Assembly (NCBI RefSeq): GCF_002332255.1
Contig: NZ_NRGW01000001.1
Span: 2,790,001 to 2,854,000, forward strand
Direction of reading: 5' to 3'
Length of the DNA stretch: 64,000 nucleotides
Origin: Halomonas sp. JB37
GTDB lineage: Bacteria; Pseudomonadota; Gammaproteobacteria; Pseudomonadales; Halomonadaceae
Of this stretch, positions 56,416-64,000 are shown one piece after another. Positions within the stretch are counted from its first letter, which is position 1. Each line of letters starts with the position of its first letter. The notes below the pieces were generated by a model. The model ran no database searches, was not told the DNA's origin, and saw only the letters and a program-made list of their open reading frames with translations. Both the position numbers and the translations under genes were made by a program.

Positions 56416-57594
56416 TTAGGTAGGATCAGGATCGTTGCGATGTTCTTCAACATCGCGCTTCACCGCCGCTAAGCCATGGGCGGAAATATCGCCCTGAGCG
56501 TAGGCATGCTCAGCGATCAGCACGCTGTCGGCAGCTAGTACCAAATCACACTCGGTACCGGCCAGCTCATCACGCAGCCGCTGAATAGCTTCTTCACGCG
56601 CAGGGTCTTTATCAACTCGCCGGATGTAGATAGCCTTAATACGATGCGGGTAGGCTTTCACGATCTCGATATAAACCTCTGGATCGTGCTGCCCACTGTC
56701 GCCGATTAAAATACACGGCATATCATTGTAAAGGGTAAGCATTCGGTCGATCAGATCACGCTTATGGTCTTCTGCACGACGCGGCCAGGGGCGGCGCCAA
56801 GAGATCCCCCACTCGCGAAGAAACAGAATAGGACCGACGGGGATACGGTTAATCTGAAAAAAGATTTCAAGCATTTCGTAAATTGCCCAAGGTCCGCGGG
56901 AGACATACAAAATGGGCCTTTCGATGCGTTCACTAGCGCCACGATGTAGCGCTTGATAAAGCGCCGCTACGCCGGGAAATGCAGTACGGCGGTGAGGTTT
57001 TTTTACAAACAGGCGATAAAGCATTTTAAGCTTTTCCGCCACGCCGGTGAACATGACGGTGTCGTCGATATCACTGATCACCAGTAAGTCCGCTTCAGGC
57101 GGTGGTACGTAGACTTCAACGTGAGTACGTACCGGCATCTCGCCCTGGCAATGGACCAGAATATCGGCACGATGCCACGATACATCAATAGGCAGGGTAT
57201 GACTGATCGGCAGATGCATGTCGAAGTAGCCATCCCGATCGGTGCCAACACAGAGTTGATTTTCGCCAAGATGAATTTCAACCTGGGCATTGGCCAGACC
57301 GCGACGAAAAATCCGGCGTGCAACGTCGGCAGTATCACGCAGCATTCCATGCCGAGGGATAGCGCGGCCTAAGGCAGCCTGACGAAAGACTCGCCCCATG
57401 ACAAACACTTCATTCTGCGAGCCATAACCTCGATAGGGGTGAACCACCATGCCACCACGGCCACTGTCGCCCTTAATAGGCTTGGCAATAATGTGCACTA
57501 CCCTTTTTACAAAGCTTGCCCACCGGCGCATTAAGCCCATCAAGCGTGTTGACCAGCGTAAACGGGGCCATTCAATGATTGATTCATCATGCAT
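56416..57594 (-). CDS. App1-like phosphatidate phosphatase (DUF2183 domain)
   Basis: HAD-type phosphatase resembling yeast App1, a Mg-dependent phosphatidate phosphatase. From the ATG at 57594 the product has 392 residues; an in-frame ATG 28 codons upstream (57678) is possible, and the choice is uncertain because ribosome binding sites are poor. N-terminal part is basic. A beta-rich middle (about 75-190) follows, with VFRQAALGRAIPRHGMLRDTADVARR in parts. The DUF2183 domain has DLLVISDIDDTVMFTG (catalytic DxDxT), PILYVSRGPWAIYEML, DHKRDLIDRML and CILIGDSGQHDPEVYIEI. Lipid substrate inferred from the family. Divergent from the tungstate transporter. Confidence 0.85.
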   Translation of the reverse strand: MHDESIIEWPRLRWSTRLMGLMRRWASFVKRVVHIIAKPIKGDSGRGGMVVHPYRGYGSQNEVFVMGRVFRQAALGRAIPRHGMLRDTADVARRIFRRGLANAQVEIHLGENQLCVGTDRDGYFDMHLPISHTLPIDVSWHRADILVHCQGEMPVRTHVEVYVPPPEADLLVISDIDDTVMFTGVAEKLKMLYRLFVKKPHRRTAFPGVAALYQALHRGASERIERPILYVSRGPWAIYEMLEIFFQINRIPVGPILFLREWGISWRRPWPRRAEDHKRDLIDRMLTLYNDMPCILIGDSGQHDPEVYIEIVKAYPHRIKAIYIRRVDKDPAREEAIQRLRDELAGTECDLVLAADSVLIAEHAYAQGDISAHGLAAVKRDVEEHRNDPDPT

Positions 57595-57696
57595 TCCTTT
57601 TCGTGATGATAGACGGCAGCCGTCCAATATCAGTTTGGCGTATATAGTAACAGCGTCAAGCACTCCTGCTAATCGCATAACGCTGATGAATAACGA

Positions 57697-57724
57697 TGCA
57701 CAATTAATGCCCGTCGGGTGTGCA
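57697..57724. repeat. Nested inverted and direct repeats before tupB
   Basis: TGCACA at 57697-57702 is inverted as TGTGCA at 57719-57724, with CCCGTCGGG inside. CAATTAATG and CAATTATG also repeat directly. It lies about 75 bases before tupB in the region divergent from the App1-like gene. It could be a regulator site; no known ModE or TunR consensus was matched. Confidence 0.35.
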
Positions 57725-57798
57725 ATTATGGGCTGTTCAGTACATCATGCTTAATTACACATAAGAATGATGCCTACGTTCCATGCCAACCAGCCACT

Positions 57799-58503
57799 AT
57801 GCTAACCAGTGACAATGCCTTTAGCACTGCCCTCGCTCTCATTCTGAGCATGGACAGCGCGCTCATTTCCATCGTGATGCTGTCACTGCAGGTATCACTC
57901 ATGGCGGTAGTGATCGCCAGCCTATTAGCGTTGCCCTTAGGTGCAGCTCTCGCCCTTTGGCGGTTCCCAGGGCGTAATGCCGTTATCATCGTCCTCAATG
58001 CATTAATGGGACTGCCACCCGTCGTAGCAGGGCTGTGCGTGTATCTACTGCTTTCACGCGCCGGCCCATTAGGCAGCTGGGGGCTGCTATTTACGCCCAC
58101 CGCCATGGTTATCGCTCAGGTCATTTTAGTACTGCCCATCATCGCCGCACTGACCCGCCAGCAGATTGAAACGCTGCATGGCGAGTATGCCGAGCAGCTG
58201 CAATCATTAGGACTGACACGCCCACGCATGATTCCAACGCTGCTGTGGGATGCGCGCTTTGGGCTTCTAACAGTCATTCTGGCGGGCTTTGGCCGCGCCA
58301 GCGCAGAGGTAGGCGCGGTCATGATTGTAGGTGGCAATATCGATGGCGTCACTCGCGTGATGACTACCAGCATTGTCTTAGAAACCAGCAAGGGCAATCT
58401 GCCCATGGCGCTCGGCTTAGGGATTATTTTACTCATCCTGGTGACGATGATTAACGCTATCGCGCACATGATCGGCGAAACGGCCAAAAAGAGGTTGGGA
58501 TGA
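57799..58503 (+). CDS. tupB: Tungstate ABC transporter permease TupB
   Basis: 234-residue inner-membrane permease with about five transmembrane segments. ATG at 57799 chosen because the earlier part of the frame does not look like protein. Typical TupB blocks: SLQVSLMAVVIASLLALPLG, VLNALMGLPPVVAGLCVYLLLSRAGPLG read in parts, FTPTAMVIAQVILVLPII, and the EAA-like loop GRASAEVGAVMIVGGNIDG with RVMTTSIVLETSKGN. It overlaps tupC by 4 bases. The assignment as tungstate rests on similarity to TupB and on the adjacent TupA-type binding protein. Confidence 0.92.
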   Translation: MLTSDNAFSTALALILSMDSALISIVMLSLQVSLMAVVIASLLALPLGAALALWRFPGRNAVIIVLNALMGLPPVVAGLCVYLLLSRAGPLGSWGLLFTPTAMVIAQVILVLPIIAALTRQQIETLHGEYAEQLQSLGLTRPRMIPTLLWDARFGLLTVILAGFGRASAEVGAVMIVGGNIDGVTRVMTTSIVLETSKGNLPMALGLGIILLILVTMINAIAHMIGETAKKRLG

Positions 58504-59246
58504 ATGCAAGCCAACCACCTCCGGTGGCGACGCTTGCATTTGACGGCGCTGCGTTCACGCATCGTGGCCATACGTTACTAAAGCCCACCACGCTTCGCCT
58601 ATCGGGCTGCCAGCGTACGCTGATCATGGGCCCGAACGGTGCAGGAAAAAGCCTGCTAATGCGCCTAGCTCATGGCTTACTGCCCCCCACCAGCGGTGCT
58701 GTGGGTTGGCAAGGCACAGCCCCTACTCAGGCCATGGTATTTCAGCGCCCAGTGCTGCTACGTCGCTCAGCGCTTGATAATCTCACCTATGTCCTCGCCA
58801 TTAACAAAACGTTGCGGCCAGCGCTCAACCGCACAGCAGGTCACAGTATTTCTCGCAAAGCCCAGGCCATGCAGGCACTGGATAAGTTTGGTTTAGCGCA
58901 TTTAGCGCAGCGCCCTGCGCGGGTACTATCTGGCGGGGAGCAGCAACGACTAGCGCTAGCGCGGGCCTGGCTGCTGAATCCGCAGGTACTGTTTCTCGAT
59001 GAGCCTACCTCCGCACTAGACCCCGCGGCCATCAAGGCCGTTGAAGATGCAGTGCTCGAGTTTCATCGCCGAGGCACACGCATTGTGATGTCCACCCATG
59101 ACCTGCACCAAGCACGCCGCTTAGCCGATGACGTCGTGTTTCTGCATAACGGGCACTTGCTTGAACACACCCTCGCCAAGCAGTTTTTTTCCGCACCCGC
59201 CTCCCGCGAAGCAAGTGCGTTTATTCGCGGCGAGCTGGTCTGGTAA
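58500..59246 (+). CDS. tupC: Tungstate ABC transporter ATP-binding protein TupC
   Basis: 248-residue ATPase. Walker A GPNGAGKS in LIMGPNGAGKSLLMRLAHGLL, Q-loop MVFQRPVLLRRSALDNL, signature LSGGEQQRLALARAWLL, Walker B VLFLDEPTSALD, and the H-loop STHDLHQARRLADDV. It lacks the extra regulatory domain of ModC (the product ends shortly after FIRGELVW). Coupled to tupB by ATGA overlap. Followed after about 100 bases by the binding-protein gene. Confidence 0.93.
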   Translation: MNASQPPPVATLAFDGAAFTHRGHTLLKPTTLRLSGCQRTLIMGPNGAGKSLLMRLAHGLLPPTSGAVGWQGTAPTQAMVFQRPVLLRRSALDNLTYVLAINKTLRPALNRTAGHSISRKAQAMQALDKFGLAHLAQRPARVLSGGEQQRLALARAWLLNPQVLFLDEPTSALDPAAIKAVEDAVLEFHRRGTRIVMSTHDLHQARRLADDVVFLHNGHLLEHTLAKQFFSAPASREASAFIRGELVW

Positions 59247-59347
59247 CGCTGGCTTTGCTTCACATTAGCACTGATGAACCATAGCATTGATGAAATACAG
59301 CATGGATAAATCCTGGCAATGATGAGCAGCGCTCAAGGAGCACTACA

Positions 59348-60157
59348 ATGAATAAGACTACCGCACTGATAACCGCTGGCGCTCTAAGCCTAACGTGGAG
59401 CGGCACGCTGCTAGCAGATGATGGCTACATTACGCTTGCCTCGACGACCTCTACTGAGAACTCGGGCCTGTTTGGCGCCATTATTCCCGCGTTTACTGAA
59501 AAAACCGGAATAGACGTACGCGTCGTGGCCGTAGGCACCGGTCAAGCATTCGAAATAGGTCGTCGTGGCGATGCCGATAGCCTGTTGGTTCACGACACGG
59601 CAGGTGAAGAGCAGTTTGTGGCCGACGGTTACGCTACGGAACGCCTGAATGTGATGTACAACGATTTCGTGATTGTGGGCCCCAGTGATGACCCCGCCGG
59701 CATTAGTGACAGCGAAACGGTTGTCGATGCCATGCAGCAAATCGCTGAAAGCGAATCTCCTTTCGCCTCGCGCGGTGACGATAGCGGAACCAACCGCGCA
59801 GAGCTACGGTTGTGGGAAGACGCTGGAATAACACCGCAAGGTGAGTGGTATCGTGAGCTGGGCAGCGGCATGGGGCCCACGCTAAACACCGCCGCGGGAA
59901 TGGATGCTTACACCTTCACCGATCGCGCTACCTGGGTTGCGTTTGAAAACCCGCAGGACTTAACGCTGCTGTTTGAAGGTGACGAGGCGCTGTTCAACCA
60001 ATACGGTAGCCTGCTGCTTTCAGCAGAACGTCACCCGCACTTGAAGCATGATCTCGCCGCGCAGTGGCACGAATGGCTAGTCTCTAAAGAAGGTCAGCAA
60101 GCGATTGCCGATTTCGAAGTCGATGGGCAGCAACTGTTTTTCCCTAACGCTGAGTAA
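59348..60157 (+). CDS. tupA: Tungstate-binding periplasmic protein TupA
   Basis: 269 residues with a signal peptide ending at LLADDG (about residue 24). The mature N-terminus ITLASTTSTENSGLFGAIIPAF is the TupA type, where the Thr/Ser cluster contacts the oxyanion. VRVVAVGTGQAFEIGRRGDADSLLVHD and RGDDSGTNRAELRLW also match. ATG has AAGGAG 9 bases before it. Here it is last in the order B-C-A, whereas A-B-C is more usual; its own ribosome binding site and 100-base gap allow separate expression. A strong terminator follows. Confidence 0.93.
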   Translation: MNKTTALITAGALSLTWSGTLLADDGYITLASTTSTENSGLFGAIIPAFTEKTGIDVRVVAVGTGQAFEIGRRGDADSLLVHDTAGEEQFVADGYATERLNVMYNDFVIVGPSDDPAGISDSETVVDAMQQIAESESPFASRGDDSGTNRAELRLWEDAGITPQGEWYRELGSGMGPTLNTAAGMDAYTFTDRATWVAFENPQDLTLLFEGDEALFNQYGSLLLSAERHPHLKHDLAAQWHEWLVSKEGQQAIADFEVDGQQLFFPNAE

Positions 60158-60174
60158 CCCTTTCCCGCCTAAAC

Positions 60175-60205
60175 AAAACGGCACGCCCTCAGGGCGTGCC
60201 GTTTT
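60175..60205. terminator. Bidirectional terminator after tupA
   Basis: Perfect 15-bp inverted repeat AAAACGGCACGCCCT / AGGGCGTGCCGTTTT around a single base. A-tract and T-tract sit at the two ends, so it can serve tupA and the convergent cysN. Confidence 0.93.
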
Positions 60206-60264
60206 GCTGTATACCACTTTTAACAGCTGCGCTTTAGGGCTACTTATTAATAGCCGCTGGCAGT

Positions 60265-61707
60265 TTATCGCGTTAACAGCTTACTAATATCGTTAGCTTC
60301 CCAATGGGGAAAATGCTTTCGAACCAGCGCATTGAGGTCGTGTTCAAAGGCGGCCCAATCGGTTGCATTGGCCGCAACGCTAGGTTCACCGGCGGCTCCC
60401 CTAATCATTCCAGCACCGACAGTCACGTTGGTCAGCCGATCAATGATGATAAAGCTGCCAGTACCAGGGCTGGTGCGATAATCATCAACTGGAATAGCGG
60501 CGGTCAATTCAACGTCACAACGAGCGATAGCATTGAGCCCGAGCGAGTCCGTGGCATGCTTCTCTAACGTATTCACATCGATTTGATAATCAATAGTACT
60601 GACTTGGCCGGAAAGATCGCGCGTTGCTAGCTTGAAATCGTAAAGCTTGCCGGGGGTTAATGCCTCTTCCTGCATCCAGACAATATCGGCTTTAAAGGTA
60701 TTTGAGAGCGGCAGCTCGCTTTCCGCAGCCACGATCCAGTCGCCGCGTGAAATATCGATCTCATCTTCCAAGGTAACGGTAATTGCCTGGCCTGGATAAG
60801 CCGTCGCGAGATCGCCATCAAAGGTCACGATTCTTGCCACCGTGGACACTTTACCCGAAGGCAGCACTTTAATAGCTTGCCCAGAGTGCAATACGCCCGC
60901 TGCTAAGGTGCCGCAGTAGCCGCGAAAATCAAGATTTGGACGGTTCACGTACTGGACTGGCAAGCGTAGATCACTGAGGTTCTGATCACGGCTGATTTCA
61001 ACGCTTTCAAGTAGCTCAATCAGCGTTTTTCCTTGGTAGTCGGCGGTGAAATACCAGGGCGTTTGCTCGCTGCGATTAACCACGTTATCGCCATTAAGCG
61101 CGGACATAGGCACAAAGCGAATGTCCGGCGCCTGAAGGTTCGTGGCAAACGCGCGGTATTCAGCCACTATTTCGTTAAAACGCTGCTCGGAAAAACCCAC
61201 CAAATCCATTTTATTGACCGCAATCACCAAATGCTGGATACCCAGCAGGTCGGCAATAAAGCTATGGCGACGAGTTTGCGTCTGCACGCCGTAGCGGGCA
61301 TCGATTAAAATAATCGCCAGGCTTGCCGTTGAGGCACCGGTGGCCATGTTGCGCGTGTACTGCTCGTGCCCCGGCGTATCGGCGATAATAAACTTGCGTT
61401 TATCGGTGGAGAAAAAACGGTACGCCACATCGATCGTGATGCCCTGCTCGCGCTCTGACTGCAAGCCATCCACTAACAACGCCAAATCGACGGTATCACC
61501 GGTGGTGCCATTGATTTTAGAGGCTTGGGTAATGGCAGCCAGCTGATCTTCGAAGATCATTTTCGAATCGTGTAGCAAACGCCCAATCAGGGTAGATTTT
61601 CCGTCGTCGACACTGCCGCAGGTGATGAAACGCAGCAGGTCTTTGTTTTCGTGCTCGTGCAGATACTGCTCGATATTGTCAGCGATTAAATTCGATTGAT
61701 GTGACAT
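60265..61707 (-). CDS. cysN: Sulfate adenylyltransferase subunit 1 (GTPase)
   Basis: EF-Tu-like GTPase that drives synthesis of adenosine 5'-phosphosulfate with CysD. The start [16 protein letters not shown] at 61707 has AAGGAG 9 bases upstream. 480 residues. G1 [20 protein letters not shown]2 region [14 protein letters not shown]3 [18 protein letters not shown]4 NKMD, and a further [10 protein letters not shown]. The APS-kinase (CysC) domain found fused in pseudomonads is absent. It lies 13 bases downstream of cysD. Confidence 0.96.
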   Translation of the reverse strand: MSHQSNLIADNIEQYLHEHENKDLLRFITCGSVDDGKSTLIGRLLHDSKMIFEDQLAAITQASKINGTTGDTVDLALLVDGLQSEREQGITIDVAYRFFSTDKRKFIIADTPGHEQYTRNMATGASTASLAIILIDARYGVQTQTRRHSFIADLLGIQHLVIAVNKMDLVGFSEQRFNEIVAEYRAFATNLQAPDIRFVPMSALNGDNVVNRSEQTPWYFTADYQGKTLIELLESVEISRDQNLSDLRLPVQYVNRPNLDFRGYCGTLAAGVLHSGQAIKVLPSGKVSTVARIVTFDGDLATAYPGQAITVTLEDEIDISRGDWIVAAESELPLSNTFKADIVWMQEEALTPGKLYDFKLATRDLSGQVSTIDYQIDVNTLEKHATDSLGLNAIARCDVELTAAIPVDDYRTSPGTGSFIIIDRLTNVTVGAGMIRGAAGEPSVAANATDWAAFEHDLNALVRKHFPHWEANDISKLLTR

Positions 61708-61720
61708 TGGCCCTACTCCT

Positions 61721-62713
61721 TTAGAAATAGCCTTCGCGCTTTTTCTTCTCCATCGAACCGACTTGATCGCGGTCAATAGCACGGCCACTTCGCTCGCTCG
61801 TTCGGGTCAGCAGCATCTCTTGAATTATTTCTGGAAGCGTCGCGGCTTCGGATTCCACGGCACCGGTCAGTGGATAGCAGCCAAGCGTTCTAAACCGCAC
61901 AGACTTTTCTTCCGGCACTTCACCTGGCGCCAGCGGCAGGCGATCGTCGTCAACCATCACCTGCATACCGTCGCGCTCGACCACCGGGCGCTTGGCCGAG
62001 TAGTAAAGCGGCACAATAGGGATCGACTCTAGGTAGATGTACTGCCAGATATCCAGCTCGGTCCAGTTGGAAAGCGGAAACACCCGGATTGACTCGCCTT
62101 TATTGACCTTGGCGTTATACACATTCCACAGTTCAGGGCGCTGATTTTTAGGGTCCCAGCGATGATATTTGTCGCGAAATGAGTAAACGCGCTCTTTGGC
62201 ACGCGACGCCTCTTCATCCCGGCGCGCGCCGCCAAAAGCGGCATCAAACCCATGCTTGTCTAGCGCTTGCTTGAGCGCCTGAGTTTTCATGATATCGGTG
62301 TATTTGGCGCTGCCGTGATCGAACGGGTTGATATTGGCAGCCCGCCCCTCTTCATTGGTATGCACGATCAGCTCCATACCCGCCTCTGCCGCCATGCGGT
62401 TACGAAACTCGATCATCTCGCGAAATTTCCACGTGGTGTCCACGTGCATCAGCGGAAATGGCGGCGTACCGGGATAAAAAGCTTTGCGCGCTAGATGCAG
62501 CATGACCGAAGAATCTTTGCCGATCGAGTACATCATGACCGGGTTGGAAAACTCAGCCGCCACTTCGCGAATGATATGGATAGACTCAGCTTCTAATTGC
62601 TTAAGGTGGGTCAAGCGCGCGGCGTCAGGTGTAACAGAAACCTCGCGCAGCGGCGCTGAAGATACCGTCTTGGAAGACGGCATCTCTGAGGACAGTGTAG
62701 AAAATTGGGTCAT
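61721..62713 (-). CDS. cysD: Sulfate adenylyltransferase subunit 2
   Basis: PP-loop adenylyltransferase subunit that activates sulfate with ATP. ATG at 62713 with GAGG 8 bases upstream. 330 residues, about 28 more than E. coli CysD because of a Ser/Thr-rich N-terminal extension; the conserved part begins at [21 protein letters not shown]-loop [56 protein letters not shown]; and [15 protein letters not shown]. The C-terminus [14 protein letters not shown] is typical. First gene of cysDN. A direct repeat lies upstream of it. Confidence 0.96.
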   Translation of the reverse strand: MTQFSTLSSEMPSSKTVSSAPLREVSVTPDAARLTHLKQLEAESIHIIREVAAEFSNPVMMYSIGKDSSVMLHLARKAFYPGTPPFPLMHVDTTWKFREMIEFRNRMAAEAGMELIVHTNEEGRAANINPFDHGSAKYTDIMKTQALKQALDKHGFDAAFGGARRDEEASRAKERVYSFRDKYHRWDPKNQRPELWNVYNAKVNKGESIRVFPLSNWTELDIWQYIYLESIPIVPLYYSAKRPVVERDGMQVMVDDDRLPLAPGEVPEEKSVRFRTLGCYPLTGAVESEAATLPEIIQEMLLTRTSERSGRAIDRDQVGSMEKKKREGYF

Positions 62714-62762
62714 GGCCCATACCTCGCAAGAACTAGCTCGTCGTACAAGCTATTAAATACAG

Positions 62763-62786
62763 TGTACGTTCTTAAAATGTACGTTC
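62763..62786. promoter_or_regulatory. Direct repeat and candidate regulator region upstream of cysD
   Basis: TGTACGTTC occurs twice (62763-62771 and 62778-62786), 15 bases apart, 50-75 bases before cysD. Farther out (62813-62843) an AT-rich stretch reads, on the minus strand, GTTATTAATTCTTTTGGG then TTATTATG, which loosely recalls CysB sites. Sulfur-dependent control is a guess from the gene context. Confidence 0.35.
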
Positions 62787-62889
62787 GAATGCAGGTAGGG
62801 TAACGCCGAGTTCATAATAACCCAAAAGAATTAATAACTATCTTTTTATATCTTTATCGCCTATCAAGATATTCATAGCCATAAAATCG

Positions 62890-63639
62890 CTATACCGCAA
62901 CGCGCTCGACCCAGGTTTGCCACTCGATTCCTTCTAAGTCGATTACCCGATAGCCGGGGCGTGACGCTTCATCAATAGCAAAATACTCAGCCCCCGGTAA
63001 AAACTGATCGGCCATTGCTGGGCAGCCATAGACGCCTATTTCATGAACGCCTATTTCATGGCTGCTTATTTCATGGCGCTGGGCATAGGCTTGGTGTGCA
63101 TGGCCAAACAGGATGATCCTAACCTGAGGATACGCGCTCAGCAGCTGCCAAAACGCTTCTCGGTCTTGCAGACCAATGGCGTCCATCCATGCGGCGCCAA
63201 CGTCCACCGGCGGGTGGTGCATCACAATCATCGTCGGCCGATCATCTGATTTTAGCTGCTCGTCTAATGCCGCTAGCCGCTCGTTGCCCAGCTCCCCAAA
63301 AGGCTTGCCCTCCACGCGCGTATTAAGCAGCAGCAAACGCCATGCACCACATGCTACGTCCTCAATCAGCGGGCGCTCGGCGGTCATTAGCGCCAGCTGA
63401 TCATGATTGCCGGGCAGCCAATACCAGGGGCACGGCAGAGTGTCCATGGCCTGAACCGCTAAGGCATAAGAAGCGGCGGACTCGTCTTGGCTGATATCGC
63501 CACTGAATAGCACGATATCAGGCTGCTCATCCGCCACCGCGCTTAGTACCTGCTGAAACTGCCGCCAGGGCACGCCCGCCCGAGAACGCGCATTGATATC
63601 AGCGTAAAGGTGGGCATCGGTAATTTGCACAAGGCGCAT
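62890..63639 (-). CDS. cpdA: 3',5'-cyclic AMP phosphodiesterase CpdA-like metallophosphoesterase
   Basis: 249-residue calcineurin-type phosphoesterase. Metal-binding motifs in order: QITDAHL (D, H), VLFSGDISQD (GD), LPGNHD, VMHHPP and FGHAHQ. The order and spacing match CpdA, which hydrolyses cAMP. Between GHAHQ and the C-terminal beta-strand is an insertion HEISSHEIGVHEIGV made by three copies of a 15-bp DNA repeat, absent from E. coli CpdA as I recall it. The neighbour yqiB overlaps by one base at 63639, as in the nudF-yqiB-cpdA order of other gammaproteobacteria. Confidence 0.93.
   Translation of the reverse strand: MRLVQITDAHLYADINARSRAGVPWRQFQQVLSAVADEQPDIVLFSGDISQDESAASYALAVQAMDTLPCPWYWLPGNHDQLALMTAERPLIEDVACGAWRLLLLNTRVEGKPFGELGNERLAALDEQLKSDDRPTMIVMHHPPVDVGAAWMDAIGLQDREAFWQLLSAYPQVRIILFGHAHQAYAQRHEISSHEIGVHEIGVYGCPAMADQFLPGAEYFAIDEASRPGYRVIDLEGIEWQTWVERVAV
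63034..63078. repeat. Three tandem copies of a 15-bp in-frame repeat inside cpdA
   Basis: GCCTATTTCATGAAC, GCCTATTTCATGGCT and GCTTATTTCATGGCG lie head to tail. On the coding strand they give three five-residue units of the form HEI(S/G)(S/V), each with a His-Glu. The unit length keeps the reading frame, so copy number can vary without breaking the gene. Confidence 0.9.
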
Positions 63640-64000
63640 TAGGGAATCTCCGGCACGTCAATGCTGTGGCCGTGGGCAAGGCCATGGGCCAACCATTCAC
63701 CTAAAAAGCGATTTAGCTGAAGCTTTTCATCCGGTTGATGCATGCGGGCATTGGGATACCGATAGCGGCCGTTGAAATGGCGCTCGCGTTGAAAATCGGT
63801 CACTTCCGCCATGCGTACATCGTGATAAAGATGCACGCGCATACGCGGGCTTTCCATGACGGTATCTAGCGGCCCGCTTTGAAAAACATCCACCATCGTG
63901 GTGTAAGGCGCCTGCTCATGAATATAAAGATGTAAGTCACCAAAATGCTGCTTATCTCCCCGCAGGGCGATATCACGTCGCTGGCCGGCCTCCATATCGC
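63639..64000 (-). CDS. yqiB: YqiB/DUF1249 family protein, 5' end off the window
   Basis: The C-terminal about 120 residues of a roughly 140-150 residue protein; the frame is still open at the right edge, so the ATG at 63995 is probably internal. Family landmarks: YTTMVDVFQS, MRVHLYHDVRMAEV, GRYRYPNARMHQPDEKLQLNRFLGEWL in parts, and the closing LAHGHSID. Function is unknown. The gene sits directly upstream of cpdA, overlapping it by one base, as in E. coli where nudF precedes it. Confidence 0.9.
   Translation of the reverse strand, partial: DMEAGQRRDIALRGDKQHFGDLHLYIHEQAPYTTMVDVFQSGPLDTVMESPRMRVHLYHDVRMAEVTDFQRERHFNGRYRYPNARMHQPDEKLQLNRFLGEWLAHGLAHGHSIDVPEIP

Overview
The window is a 64 kb stretch of a gammaproteobacterial chromosome, most likely from Halomonas/Vreelandella or a close relative (Halomonadaceae). 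This is inferred from moderate GC content, acidic secreted proteins, a complete Mrp Na+/H+ antiporter operon beside a voltage-gated Na+ channel gene, and gene order close to that known from Pseudomonas. Nearly all of it is core genome. No tRNA or rRNA gene, CRISPR array, IS element or prophage was recognised.

Region 1 (1-10.4 kb): the 3'-truncated htpG with a recognisable sigma-32 promoter, a YkvA-type membrane protein, soluble lytic transglycosylase slt, a RhtB/LysE exporter, a cold-shock protein, an acidic lipoprotein carrying a duplicated helical repeat, a YegS-like lipid kinase, aminopeptidase N and YajQ. Region 2 (10.6-29.4 kb): cobO, then on the minus strand tsaE/nnr-amiB-mutL-miaA-hfq-hflX-hflK-hflC-hisZ-purA, and around it queG, orn, rsgA, rhdA and psd. 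This matches the Pseudomonas aeruginosa order as I remember it, except that motAB are absent between rsgA and rhdA. The block covers cell-wall hydrolysis, mismatch repair, tRNA modification, RNA chaperoning, HflKC control of FtsH, and His/purine synthesis.

Region 3 (29.4-40 kb): a TetR-controlled EmrAB-type efflux pair with a perfect operator-like inverted repeat in the divergent promoter region; the EF-P beta-lysylation module (efp and epmA, with epmB divergent); a damaged locus where a conserved-looking gene is cut by one in-frame TGA and runs at its 3' end into a relic resembling the end of a LacI-family regulator; and a PQQ-dependent dehydrogenase whose membrane anchor is a separate small gene. 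Region 4 (39.9-46.8 kb): a NaChBac-type sodium channel divergent from mrpA(B)CDEFG, pointing to coupled Na+ and pH homeostasis.

Region 5 (46.9-64 kb): serB-parC-parE, pgi, the cmoA-cmoB pair for tRNA U34 modification, a YugP-type metalloprotease, an App1-like phosphatidate phosphatase, a tungstate ABC transporter in the order tupB-tupC-tupA, cysD-cysN for sulfate activation, then cpdA and the 5'-truncated yqiB.

The best leads for something unusual are the TGA-interrupted gene with its chimeric end, the channel-antiporter linkage with a five-codon minicistron in front of mrpA, the split PQQ dehydrogenase with its upstream inverted repeat, the repeat-bearing acidic lipoprotein, and a triple 15-bp repeat inside cpdA. 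I found no clearly new multi-gene system, and most of the window is conventional.
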